In this document: one piece after another, positions 26,501 to 39,930 of the stretch
Numbering within the stretch: position 1 is the first letter of the stretch
Layout: each line of letters begins with the position of its first letter
NCBI GenBank assembly: GCA_034620365.1
Contig: JAQGEQ010000069.1
Coordinates: 47,348 to 111,347, forward strand
DNA: 64,000 nucleotides
Reading direction: 5' to 3'
Source: Pegea sp. RAD2-039
Taxonomy: Eukaryota; Chordata; Thaliacea; Salpida; Salpidae
Notes under the pieces: generated by a model
What the model was told of the DNA's origin: nothing
What the model saw: the letters and a program-made list of their open reading frames with translations, nothing else
The model's database searches: none
Translations under genes and position numbers: made by a program

Positions 26501-29500
26501 ATGCAACAACTTTTAAAACTTTTATAAAAATTTTAAAATATATTTTGTAGTGAGTAAAAGAAATAGATTTATTATCTAATGAAAAAAATTTTCAAAATGG
26601 TTTATTACTTTTCTATTTTTATTAAATAGATTATTGTCTTGCTTGGTGACTACGCAAGAAAAAATTAAACTTTGTTTTAACTAAATATAATTACTTAAGT
26701 CCCAAAAGGTTTTTTACGAAAATTATATTTATAGAAGCATATATAAATCAGTATATTTCTCCTATTAATAGAATTGTATAAAAACCTATTATCACTACGT
26801 ACTTTGCAATATGCACTCTTTCATCTATCTATTAAACACTTATTCATAATAGTAAGAAATATAAAATTTTTACAGTTCTTTTAAATTTTAGCTCGAATTT
26901 TAAACTTCTGTTTTTTAAAACAACTTATTTTGGTTCAATTTATTTTGTTTATGTTTTACAAATAATATAAGAAAAGTCAATGTATTTGAAAAACAATTAT
27001 AAACAGTTTATTTACATTAGTCTGAAAAAGTAATTTTTTTACTCATTACACCAATATAATAATATTTAAAATTACTTTTATGTTTCTATATGTAGAGAAC
27101 TGAAACTCAGGTTGCTAATTGAATTTTCGTTGGAAATTATTTTCAACTCTAGAGTTAACCCTTCAATTATTTTCTAACGATTTGTTATTGTCTAGAGCAT
27201 AAAAGATCAAGTTCTAACGAAATATTTTTCGTAGTTTTTATATTGAGCTCTATGTTAACAAAAAATAAATAAAAGATAATATTTATTACTTTTATTGCTT
27301 ATTAGCATATTTACTTTTAACTATCAATGTTGAAATTTTGTTGACTATAAACCTATTGCTTTATAACCATGATTCAGTATAATCAACGTTATAATTTTAT
27401 TAAGTAAATAGACGAAATTTTATAATTTATTTTCAGAACTAAGAAAACCAAAGTAATTATTTTACTGTTACTTGATATACAGTTGAACCGATAATATTAT
27501 TATAACAATAACATTTTCAATAACATTATTAGTCGATTAAGGCGCATGAAAAATTTAACGATACCACACACGTAAGATTGAATATAGTTAATATATAACC
27601 GTATAGATTTCGAATAAACAAGATCCGTACGATTTGGTCCGCACTCATGCTAATACTTTTAGAAGATGCACCTTTGCATCTAATTAAACAAGGTTTATAT
27701 TATAGTAAAAATAACACGTTTCTTCGTTTTGGCGAGATTGCTTGATATTTACAAATTTCTTCTACAAATTCAAAATTAAATTTTCTTTTAAATGTTGATT
27801 AACGTTTTCAGTAATTTAATAAAATAATTTTGGAGCATATTGCAGTTTTTCATAATTATTAATGATTTTTAAGAAACAAAGAGACTCAATACTTTTTGTT
27901 TAATTTGATTGGAAATTCAAAGTATTTTGACTTGTGCTTCTTATAAAGTTCATTTTAGTTAAGAATGCATAATTGTTTATGTTTTAAAATATTTTCAAAA
28001 TGTATAAACTACTTATCTATTATTTTGTCTTTTTTTTATGAAAATTTAAAACATTACTTAAATCCCAACGATTTACTTTTTAATTTCCACACATAAAAAT
28101 TTAAACTAATTAATATTAAATCAAATAAGTCTACAAAGTACTTTATAACTAATGGTTGAATGAAATCAAGATAATAATCGTAGTTTAATAACTTAGTGGT
28201 TCTTTTTCATTTGCTCAAAAAAATAAATTTCCTGGAATAAATACAGAATTGCGAAGTACCAACTAAAAAATACTAAAAGAAGATAGGATAAAATAAGACT
28301 TAAACATTCCAAATGATGACTACTGACATAAATTTTCAACAAAAGATTTGTTATTAAAAATACATAAATTGATTTATTTAAATTTGGTCCCACAAACGCT
28401 AAACTGCAACAAAATTATAAACTATGAAACTTTGAACAACGAAATTCGATTTTGAAAACTGGTTTCATCTGTTGAATTACAAATTTGGAGTTGAATGAAT
28501 TTTCAACAAATTTAATTTTTTAAATAACATGAATTGCTTGAATTTCCATTATCTGCAAATGATGAGATACAAATAAATAGTGAAGTAAAAATAATAAAAT
28601 AAAATTTACTAATAGTTCAAAAGTTCATTTAATTATTGTAAATATGTTCCGGATAATATGACGGTTTGTTTACAAATAAACACTTTTCTTTCAAAAACAT
28701 TTTTACTTTTAACTCAGTTTAAAAGAAACTAAGCAACAAAATTCGTACTTTATAAATTTTTTTGAAATTTTTATCGAAAACATTTAATATTATTTGGATA
28801 AATTTATTTTAGTCTTCTAACTAGTTTAGTGCAGTTAAAAGCCTTTTAGAGATTTAAAAAATATTCTTTTATTAGAAAATAATTTGTTTTAAATTGATTG
28901 AAAATTAGGTAGTTTGGCGGATGATAAATATATGAATATTTTGCTGATGATGAAGAAATTATTAAAAGGCTTTAAACTTCAAATATTTTATTAAGAATTA
29001 ATTGACGATTAATTTTTAAATTTAATTTTAAACTTGAAATGAAGAATAAAATTCTTTTTAAATTCATCAATAATTAGCAACTAATGTTTTAAAAAATAAT
29101 AGAAACTTAAAAAATAAATTTTTTTATTTTGATAAAAACTTTCGGAACTTGATGAAAGTGTGCTTTTGATTGACAAGAAAATTTATCGTTGAATATATAT
29201 TATTAAATTGCAAATTTTTCACACCAAAAATTTTTAATGATAAACTATTGTCTCTTTGAATCTGAATATGACATTCATAATTGCAAATAGTTATAACAAG
29301 TTATCACCAAAAAATTAAATTGTTTGCTTTTTATAACAAAAAAGACTTTCAAACATCTTATCAAAGAAATCCCTAGTATAATCTGGTAAATATAAAGTTT
29401 ATAAATAAAATTATATTTAAGTTTTTACAGATGTAAGATAGATTAATTAAAGAAATATTAAGTTGATATAAATGAAATAACAAAATCAAGCAAAAATATT

Positions 29501-30130
29501 ATTTACAAATTGTAGATTTTATATTATTGAGAAGTTTTGAAAATTTGAGAAAAACTTATTCCATCGTAATAAACATTTAAATTAAACATAAAAATATAAA
29601 TATAAATCGTTGTTTTTATAATTACAATGTAATAGTTTTTTATATTACTTCTTTTTTAATTCCATTGAAAAATTTTGTTTTTTGTTGAAATGAAAAACCA
29701 GAATTTCCAATTAACTTATACTGTGAAGTAAATTGAACCAATAATAACATTAGAAAAATAGTATTTTCAACAACAATAACAATAAAGTAAAGTATAGTTA
29801 ATATTTGAAGAATTTGCTACTTTAGGTGATTTATTGCTTTTTTATAACCATAGATAGTTATGATCTGGAAAATATTTCACCAATTTCTGGTTTATTATAT
29901 GAAAGATCTACTTTTATATCTAATTAATTTCAAGTTTTTTTATATTACAAAAAGACAAAAATTTTCAGATTTCCTAAAAATACTTGGATCTTTGAGATTT
30001 TAAAATATATATTATTAAAATTAATCTTTAAAAATTTATCAACTTCTTATTATTATTATTAATCTTATTATTTTTTTATTTTCTTTGAAATAATTTTGTT
30101 TATTATTTTCTTTTCTTGTTTATGTTTTTA
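26500..30130. other. gene-free repeat mosaic, mostly decayed
   Basis: The part 26,700-27,050 matches 14,780-15,100 directly. A plus-strand H4/conserved-element pair lies at 27,125-27,215. A minus-strand H1 is at 27,664-27,681 with its H2 region near 27,530. A minus-strand conserved element is at 28,384-28,408. From 28.6 to 30.1 kb only worn traces are seen, including a decayed H1-like site near 29,905. A 66-codon minus-strand frame at 28,193-28,393 has no support. Confidence 0.45.
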
Positions 30131-32400
30131 TTTTATAAATTTTCTTATCAACTTAAAAATTGATTTTTTATATTTCAGCATTATCTGTCAACAAGAAGAT
30201 TATTATTGAAACTAGAAAAATTTAATCGTTTGAACTTGATCCCACAAACACTAGATTTCAGAAAATTTATAAATAATAAAAAGTACATTAAAACTTGAAA
30301 CTATAAGCTTGATAAAATTGTTTCGAAATTTGGAGTTGAATTACTTTTCAACGAAATTTTAATTAAGTAAAATAACTTGAGTTTCTATTCTCTACAACAA
30401 AGAACAAAAAAAAATATATTTCAAAGATCTTGTAAACGTGGTCAATGACAACGTGCTAGAATGTTTAGAAATACAAAACTTTTTTTTACAACAAAATTAG
30501 TATTTCTACTTATACTTTAGATTAAAAAATAAAATTATTCAGCAAAATAAATTTTTTTTTATATTATTTAACCAAAATCAATCAGTATCAGTTTGACAAA
30601 TCTCTTTTTAATCTTTTTAAAAAGTTCAAATCAATCGACAAATATCAAGAAGTTTGAACATTTTTGTTCATTAGATGAAATATCATATATTATTTTTTCC
30701 TTTACAAAATTGTAAACGTTTTAATTTGTAAATGTTAACAAACTAATTTAAAAATTGTAAATTTTATACTAATACCAAATATCAATTTTTTTTAAATTAT
30801 TAGTATTGACAGTTATCTTATAGTTCATAATTTAATGAAAAATATTTTTTTTTTCGAAACAAGAACTTTGAGGAAAAACTAAAACTTTGAATTAGATTTT
30901 CATTTTTAATTGCTGATCTTACAAGGAACCATTTAGCGTTCTATAGCCCTTATTCTAATGCTTTGAAGAATTTAGATAAAAGTATTTCAAGTTTTTGGTG
31001 AAAAGCAACCTGAAAAAGTAAACATGAACCATTCTACAAATTATAATAATCTGTAAAATATTTTAACAGAAGACTATTGAAGGTTTAAATATTTGTTATT
31101 GCACGCACCTTACAAAAAAAACGTTATGAACCATTTTTATTTCATCTCTGAAAAACTAAAAATATTTGAAAATTTAAATTACACTTCTACAAGGAAGATG
31201 TAAACATCAAGCAATCAAAAAATTAATTAAAAGAAAATTAAAATATTTGATAATCAGATGCAAGCGTGCACCTTCCAAATAAACAGGTAGATGAAGAACT
31301 AGTGGCTAACCGTTTTCACTTCCCCGTAAGCTTTACGGCTATATATTATCTTCATTCATTCTTTTGTTTGTGATATCGGTAAAGTTTTCGACCACTTTAT
31401 TCAGTCGATAATGTTATTGATATTATCATTTTTAGCTGAACTTCTATCTAAACGGTTTTTTGTTATTTCTTTATTCCTCTCAATGAATAATATTGTTAGT
31501 TGTAATTATCGTTAAATAATATTAAATTTTAATTTAAACTGAATGTGTTATTGTGTAAATAGTTTTTAAAAAATCTAAAATAAGTAGTACATTGGTCAGT
31601 GTGGTTATTTAAAAACTGTATTGTTTTAGAAAATGTAAACAAGTAAGAACTACGAGATAAATCTACAAAAAACAAATCAACTGTTTCTTTTTCCGCTACT
31701 TGGCGCTAGACGGTTTTTTTTGTCAAAATACACTTTAAAAAATTTTTTTAATCATTTTTTTATAATTTTAAAATTTTTGTGGTATTACTTTCAGTTTACA
31801 GAAAATATGTTCTGACAATTTTAAATATTTACGTTTTTTAAGAATCAAGAAAAGGTTGGTAATTGGTAGTTTCCATTCATAAAAATTAATTTCACTTTTT
31901 GTAAATTGATATATCAAGAGCAAAAAATTACAACTTTGTAAACTTGAGAAACAAAATAATATTGTTTGATATTTCTTCTCAAGGTAGAAATAAAAAAAGA
32001 ATTGCCGAGCTGATATTTAATGATTTCGATTAAATGATAATAAAAAGCAAAATACTAGTTTTGTTGAATAAAAAGTTTTCAAATAATAAAACATCTGTCA
32101 TAATACCAACAACATTTTTACAAAAATATTTTGTATTAAATAAAAACAAAAGTTATTAAACTTATTTATTATTAAACGTTTCCTTGTAATGTACTTTAAC
32201 TACAAATTTAAAAACTTTGCAATCCTTTACGAAAATTTGAGTTTTATTTTACTTTTCATTTCTTATAAACGTTGTTGCAATCTGAAGTTTATGGGATCAA
32301 GTTCAAATGAAATTAATTTTAAAGTTTTCTTGATAAGCTCTTTCCTGACAAATATTGTTCAAACTGAAAATTTGATTTTAAATTCTCAATCTTTTTGCAT
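30130..32400 (+). repeat. 2.2 kb direct duplicate of 6.27-8.45 kb
   Basis: This has the same module order as its partner, with H1 31,256-31,273 (one arm changed), H2 31,388-31,408 (arms changed in a paired way), a CTCF-like box 31,693-31,712, H3 near 32,020 and the conserved element from about 32,282. The unit is cut off after 32.4 kb, before H5 and H6. A 71-codon frame at 32,189-32,404 is the repeat read through. Confidence 0.75.
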
Positions 32401-32419
32401 TTAACCAATTTAATTTAAA

Positions 32420-33150
32420 AAAAAACTTCATAACTGACATCATAATTGCTTGTACAGATTCATAACATCAAACATTTTAAAGGAAAGTTTGGTAGTAATT
32501 TTGAAAAGAATGTTGCTATAACTGTTATGTTCGTACTTTTTACGAATTTCAATTTATAGTATTTTAAAAAATAAATTGTTTTAAAATACAATATATTAAA
32601 CAAATTTTTACAAATTAATAAAATAAAATTTTAATAATTGAAAAAAGGTAATTTCGAATCGACTAAATGTCGATGACACCTTTTACTATTTTTTAAATAT
32701 CTAAATATTAATGCATATCACGTCTCCGAGACAACAGATTTGATATGTTTTCTGAAATGAATGATTTGTTTCTTACTTTGATGTGGTATGTTATTTAATA
32801 TAATTATTTATTTTGTTGCATGTACAAAACTGTTTTCAGTTTTTAGTGACATTTTTGAATTCATATCAACAAAATCAAAGTTGCTTCAAAATAAATAAGC
32901 TTAGATAGTTACCTAAAAATCTTTATTATTAATTTCCTAATAAAAAATTATAATTTTTTCTATTTTTTCATTGCGTTACCTAGCGGTTAGCATATTTTGG
33001 TTACAACGACAAATATTTGAAACTAAATTAGTATTTTATTAAACCACTTTAATGAATTGTACAATTTGTAGATTGGTGGATGTTTTTTGCAACAAAGTAA
33101 ATTAATACTTTTTCATTTTTATTGTTAAAAAAGAATTTATTTCACTTTTT
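32420..33150 (-). repeat. inverted copy of 19.60-20.50 kb
   Basis: It contains the TCGACTAAATGTCGA palindrome at 32,659-32,673 and a CTCF-like box at 32,973-32,987 (GCGTTACCTAGCGGT, worn by one C to T). The order is the mirror image of 19.6-20.5 kb. Confidence 0.65.
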
Positions 33151-35210
33151 TTTTGTAAATATTTTTCAACATTTTTAAAAATATTTTTGTAAATATTTTT
33201 TTGAATTTCATTTTAAATGATTAAAGTATACATAATTTTGATGAAACCACAAACATAAGGTTATATGCAGCTTATAAATAACATTTAAAAATTCCTTTTT
33301 CACTGAAATACCAAATCCAGTATTTATAAATGCAATATTTGGAAGATGCACTTTTGCATCTGTTTATCAACTAAGTATTTTTCATAAGTAAGTAATACAG
33401 AGATTGTATTCTATTTAAAATAAAATTTAGTTAAATCTTATCATCAAATAATCTACATTTATTTCGCCATTGAATATCATGAACTTTGTTAAAGTTGTAA
33501 ATTAACTCTGAGGAATACAAACGTTTTTAGTTCAGTGTAAACGATTAATCGTAATTAATTAAATCGTAATACAGCAACTATAAACACAAATTTAACAAAC
33601 ATAAATTGTATATATAATATTCGAGCAAATGTTTACTGATATAAATTTTAACTGTTAAAGAATATATTTTTCTCTAGTTAAAACCAAGTGTAACTTTGAT
33701 AATAAGAATAATGCACGCAGGTTAAATTAATTCTTTAAAATTAGTTAAAAACCCATTAATTATAACTTTTTGCTTCTATCGTTTGCGTTCTCTAGCAAAT
33801 AGAATATCTTAGCTAATAATAAATATCTAACACTTTGATATTCTCTGGATAAATTACTTTAATGATTTGTATGATTTCTAAGTTTGTAATTCATTTTGAA
33901 GATCAAACAAATATAATCTCTTAGTCTTATAGTACTCTCAATTAAAAAAAAAGTCACATGACTTTTGATTTAATTTTTCATCATCAGCACGACTGATGGT
34001 TTTTAATTTTAATTATCAAAGTAGGAATAACTTTAAATCTTAATTAAATACAGCTTGATAAGAAAAATTAAACTAATATGGTTTGTTTAATAGTAAAGTT
34101 ATAATAAATTTTCTTATCAACTTTAAATTAAATTTTTTATTTGAACAATATATGTCAACAAAATGCTTATCAATGAAATTGTATATCAAAAAAATTATAA
34201 AATTATTTTGATTTAATTTTGATCCCATACACTTCAGATTGCCACAACGTTTATAAGAAATGAAAAGTAAAATAAAACTCAATCTTTCGTAAAGGATTGC
34301 AAAGTTTTAAAATTTGTACTTAAAGTACTTTACAATGAAACTTTAAATAAGAAATAAGTTTAATAACTTAAATTATTTTTCATCACAAAATATGCTTGTA
34401 AACATGTTATTGGTAATATGACAAATTTTTTATTAATTGAAAACTTTTCATTTAACAAAACTAGTATTTTGCTTTTTATTATCATTTATTCGAAATCATT
34501 TATATCAGCTCGGCAATTCCTCATTTGTCCAGTTTATTGCATTTGACAAATATCAAAAAGTTTACAAATTTTCTATCATGAGATGAAATATCAAAGAATT
34601 TTATTTTGTTTCTAAAGTTTTAAAAGTTGTAATTTTTTGCCGTTGATATATCAATTTACAAAAATTAAAATTAATTTTTAAGAATGGAAACTATATAACT
34701 TACTAACCTTTTCCAGATTCCTAAAAAACAAAATGTCTAAATGTTATATAATTATATAATATTTTATGTTATATAATATTTTCTTTAAACTGAAAATAAT
34801 ACCCAAAAAATATTATAATTATAATAAATGATGTATTTTTGTAAGTGATTTTTTTGAAAACAAATCGTCTAGCGCCAAGTAACGGAAAAGGAAACGCGCG
34901 ACTTATTTTTTGTAGGTTTAACTTTTTTTCCTGATTTGTTTACATTATCTAAAACAATAAAGATTTTAAATTGTCCTATTAACCAATGTACTATTAATTT
35001 TTAATTTATAAAATACTTAATATTTGAGTTATACCAAGAAATAAAATAACTGTTTTTGATGGAAGCTAAGTTTAATGATACTTAAATTTAATTTGAAAGA
35101 TTGAATGAAGATAATAGATAACCGCAAAGCTTACAGAGAAATGAAATCGTTTTATCTCGTAATTTAACTTTAAAACACTAATTTGGAAGATGCACTTTTG
35201 CATCTGGTTA
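33100..35210 (-). repeat. minus-strand hairpin unit, partner of 24.2-26.5 kb
   Basis: Read on the minus strand, landmarks run from H1 at 35,188-35,205, through the box at 34,866-34,885, H3 near 34,490, the conserved element at 34,208-34,236 and H5 near 33,970, to H6 near 33,780. A further H1 lies at 33,344-33,361. The box here is followed by an unusual GC-rich run (AACGCGCGAC, 34,893). A 69-codon frame at 34,073-34,282 is repeat sequence. Confidence 0.7.
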
Positions 35211-37300
35211 TCAAGTAAGTTATTTCTAAGATAAAATAAGATTTTGTGTTTTTGAGATTGTTTGATGTTTTCAAATTCCTTGTAAAAAAGTATAACTTAG
35301 ATTTTCTTTTAATCTTTTTTTTCTAATGTATTTAAGTCAACATTTTTTAACAAACAACAGTTTTATATGCCCAAAATCTATCGAACAAACTAATATTGTT
35401 TTTCATAAGAATATCAGGATTGAGCGTTTTCTCTAAATTGCTCGAAGGTTTTTTAATTCTGTTTGCTGTTAGTAATTTTCTTTTTAATTTCTTTTAAATA
35501 TTTTAGGATTCATCATATATTAAATTTCTTACTTTCTTCATTGAGTTTTTTATGCTATCTAAACAATTTTGATACATACAGTATGTTTTAAACTCTTCAT
35601 GATCAGTAAGAAACAACTAAAACCTTAATTTGACGTTTTTAAAGACTGTTTCATCATAAATCTTTTCTTTGAATCAAAAATGAAAAATGTAAAATTCGAG
35701 TTATAATTTCAACAACTCTTAAATTTTTGTATAATAATAAATAGATCTAAAATCCGTGAACTACTTCAAAAGTACTGTTTTTCGGTCAAAAAAAATCAAA
35801 ATATTCTTCCATTTATTTCAAAAATATAAAATTATTTCCCTAATGACTTGTAAGTTCCTTAATCCTTTGATCAGAAGATGTATTTATATCAATATATGTG
35901 TTATCTAACGATACCATCTTATAAGTCAAATCTTATTGTAAAGAATGAATACTGAAGATAATTAAACTTTTTGATAAATGAAGCTTGTCGAAGAAATATA
36001 ATGATTTTGATTAAACGATATGAAAAGGAAATAACTTTAAATTTATCAAGTTGTTTGTCAAATTTTTAGAAAATACAAACTAAAGATTTTCTACCGATTC
36101 ACTGAATGAAGTTTCGTTGAAAAGTATTTCAACTCAAAATTATGTAAACGATTTGTTATCAGCAAGAAATATTCGAAAGATATACTTTTCAATAACTATA
36201 AACGTTGTTGCCATCTAGAGTTTGTGGGATCAAGCTAGAGTACGATATTTTTTATAATTTTAATAATAAACTATTTGTTGGCAAGTAATGCTTACACAAA
36301 AAGTTTGACTTAAAGGTGAAAAATAATTTTATTGTAACTTTATTATTGGCACAAACAAAATTAGTATAAAATTGTAACAATACATAATTTACCAAAATTT
36401 ATTAGTTTAAAATTGATCCCACAAACTCTAAATTGTAACCAATTAATAATAAATCAAAAGGTTGTTAAATCCATTGTAGTGTAAGAAACCTGTTATTATT
36501 CGTTTGAATTTGAATTACTTTTAACGAAAATTATTTAATAAATACTAAGACTACTTTGAGTTTCAATTTGCTAGAATTAGCGACATAAAAGTAATTTATG
36601 TTTAACATTTACTTTTTGACGTAAAAGCATGTAACTTATAAAATGACCGAATGTTTACAAATTTTTACGAAACAAAATGTTTTAGCAAAATTAGTAAACT
36701 TAAAACAGACATTTTAAGCACATTTTTCAGTCTGCATAATTATAAAATTTTCTATATTGTAGCAGAAATGAATTTAAAAATAATAGTTATTAAAAATTTT
36801 TATTTTACGCTACTTGGCGCATAAGATGTTTATTTTTAAAAAATATAAAATTTAAAAAATTAGCAATAAAAACTTTTTTAAAATTTTTAATTGTATTTAG
36901 CAACTTTTTTAAATTTTTATTCGAGAGTTTTTTTAGGTTACCATTTGTAGACTGCTAATAATTGCTGATGTCAATAAGCAGTTGATTACCAAATTGATGG
37001 TTAGACTCAAAAATTAGGCTCAATTAGTTTTTTTAGACTCTCTTTGAGTTAAATTCTAACTAATTTCAGTTCTTTAATTTCATTTTAGGATTAGTTCAAA
37101 CAGTTTGATGCTATTAAAACTTTTCTCTAGTTATTAGTAAACTGTTTGTATATTATTTTTAAATAAGATTTAACAAATGAAAATTTTGATTCGATTAGCA
37201 ACAATTGTCCAACAAATCATTCATATATTTAAATAATTTATAATAATAACAATATTTTATAATAATATAATCAAAATAATAATTTTGTTTTTAAATCATT
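35210..37300. repeat. repeat mosaic, no gene
   Basis: The part 35,320-35,520 is a direct relative of 37,755-37,970. A plus-strand H4 palindrome (GTTGAAAAGTATTTCAAC, 36,117-36,134) and conserved element lie at 36.1-36.25 kb. A minus-strand element lies at 36,413-36,436, a box (ACGCTACTTGGCGC) at 36,807-36,820, and 36,850-37,150 matches 56,080-56,420 on the opposite strand. Confidence 0.55.
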
Positions 37301-38490
37301 CAACTGCTACTTGACAGTTAAGATGTTAACAGAATAAAGTTTTTTAAAGAATCACACTGACCAATGTACCATTAATTTCTATTTTATGAAATACTATTTA
37401 CACTATAAAATTGTTTAACTTTCAGTTTTAATTAAAACTTAATATTATATAACAATAAATAAAAACAAAAAAAATAATTTATTGAGAAGAATAAGGAAAT
37501 AAAATAACCGTTAAGATAGAAGTTCAGTTAAAATGACATTTTCAATAACATTGTTGATTGATCAAAGCAATCAAAGAATTTACCGATACCACAAACGTAA
37601 GATTGAATGAAGATAATATATAACCGAAATGTTACGGGGAACGCCAGTTTCATTTATGGAATTGGTATAAATAGTAATATATTATTGTATAATTTTGGAA
37701 GATGCACTTTCGCATCTGATTATCAAATTTTTTTAGTTACATTTTTCTTTTACTTTTTAACCATTGATTTATTTATTTAAGTCAACACTTTTTAAGAACA
37801 TCAGTTTTTCTACACAAAATCTATCGTTACCACAAACGAAGATTATTTTCATAAGAATATCAAGATTGAACGTTTTCTAAAAATTGATTAAAATTGTTAA
37901 AATCTGTTTGCTATTAGTAGTTTTTCTTTGTAATTTCTTTTAAATATTTTTGGGTTCATTTTTCATTATTTTCTTAATTGAGTATTTTTGGCTATTCAGC
38001 AACTAAAAATACGATTTTGCATTTTTAATGAGTATTTTTTTTTTACAAATTATATTTGTTTTGAAATTGGTCATTCGTTTCTAAATTATATAAATTGTGA
38101 CGGTACTTGTTAACAGGATATTACTAAAAATTAAAAACGAAATATGTAAAAATGTTTAAAGTCTGTTGTTTATGGTGCTAGAAATATAAACAAGTTTAAC
38201 ATTTTTAAAGAAAGTACAAAGTAATCGGTCTACAAAATTATTGCATGAAATATCAAAACATGTTAACTTCTTTTACTTTTAATGAAGCAAGTTGTTTTAA
38301 GTTCATTTAAAATCTCAGAAAATGCCAATTGAAAAAGTGTTACAATGATATACATGTTACTTAAATACATAAAATTTGAATCTGACATTAATAATTCAGT
38401 TCATTATGAAAACTATACTTTACTTAAGCTTCAATGTTATTTGAAATAATTGGTTAATTTGAAATTTCATTTTTAACAATTTAACTCTCT
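37300..38490 (-). repeat. inverted copy of 12.45-13.45 kb plus copy of 19.4 kb
   Basis: H1 is at 37,700-37,717 with its loop changed to ACTTTC. H2 is at 37,554-37,574 with arms TTGATTG/CAATCAA. From 38,130 to 38,490 the sequence switches to a direct match of 19,430-19,730. Confidence 0.6.
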
Positions 38491-39930
38491 GTGCTTTAAT
38501 GTACTAATTTATTTTAATTCTGAATTAATTAAAATTCAGTTTTTAATAGCTGAATTAATTTTTGTACAATAATAAATTCTTCTCGTATTCTTTTAAAAAA
38601 TCAAGTATGGTGTAAAGTAAATTAGTAAAATTTAATAAAATTTAATAATTTTTAAGGTTTTTTCTTCCAAATATTAGATGTTAAAAAAATAGGAAAAATT
38701 ATTAACACATAAATTAATATATATATGTAGAGAGAGATTTTGATAAATTAAGTAAAATCTTTACCACACAATAATTAACTTTTATTATGAATAAAGTATA
38801 CAAACACGTACGTCTGTAGTCTAACAACAACATCAACTGATTGATACAATTATTAAAAATATTCCAGTTTTTAATGTTATTCTTAGTCCATTTCTAAATC
38901 TGTTCATCAGTAAAATGACTATTTTCATTTTTTCACTTCAAAACCAAAATTGAACTTTTTGCTGAAATTTATAAAACAAACACTCTCTAAATTTTAAGTT
39001 GTAAATATAAAAAGCGATTTGCTAGTATACAAAAATATAAAACTTTCAAAAATTTAAGTTTAACTGTATAGCATACGAACTGATATTCATATGGTGTAAT
39101 ATAAACTTTAAATAATACAGCAAGTATTTTTTGATTTTTAAACACAAATCAATTTTAAGAATTCGAATACTTTAGACAGTTTACAATAAATTAGCTTTTT
39201 ATTACTAGTCCAAAAACCAATAAAATATATTTGTATGTTTTTTATTTTATACGCCACCTAGCGGATATAATATTTTACTTATAATAAAAAAAATCTAAAA
39301 CTTTAAAAGTCTTCTAATAATTTACTTCAAAGATTTTTATCTTTGTGAAATGGTTTGTGCTATTATTTTTGTTAATTGTTTATTGTTTTCATATGAGATT
39401 CTACCGATTTATCAAAACTTTTCTAAAATTTAAAATCCAAAAATTTTTTAGAATATAAATCATTTCAACTTGTTATTCAAGTTATTAGTTATTAACAATT
39501 GACTAATTTTGCTGAAATAAAAATGTTATTTGTAAACATTCTGGCATTTTATCGGTAGCATGATTACAACAATGTAATGAACTTCTAATGTAAATAATCT
39601 TTATTTCTTTATTTCTACAAAATAAAAACTAAATTCACTCAATTTATTTACTAACTAAACTTCTTGTGAAAAGTGTTTCAAATCAAAATTAAAATAATCT
39701 TTTTTTTAATTACGCTATCAAGAAAATTAGATAATTGTACTTTTCCTTTAATATATCAAATGTAGAGTTTGTGGGATCAAGTTCAAGATAAATATATTTT
39801 TTAAATTTTAATAGAAAACTTCTTGTTGACAAATAATACATAAATCAAATTTGACTTTACAGTTAATACATATATATTATCAATCTTTTTTCTAATTTAA
39901 TTAAGCTTAAGTGGTATCATCAAATCTTGT
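38490..39930. other. gene-free stretch with one strong CTCF-like box
   Basis: A CTCF-like box lies at 39,251-39,264; on the minus strand it reads CCGCTAGGTGGCGT. A plus-strand conserved element (GTTTGTGGGATCAAGTT) lies at about 39,768-39,784. Nothing else is recognised. Confidence 0.45.

Noticed and set aside
32189-34282. Frames sharing the peptide SFILLFISYKRC at 32.2 kb (plus) and 34.1 kb (minus), also open near 8.39, 14.0, 25.3 and 41.9 kb
   Set aside because: They are the region just before and through the conserved GGATCAAGTT element read in one frame. Differences between copies are mostly amino-acid changing and several copies hit stops soon after, so this is not a conserved protein.
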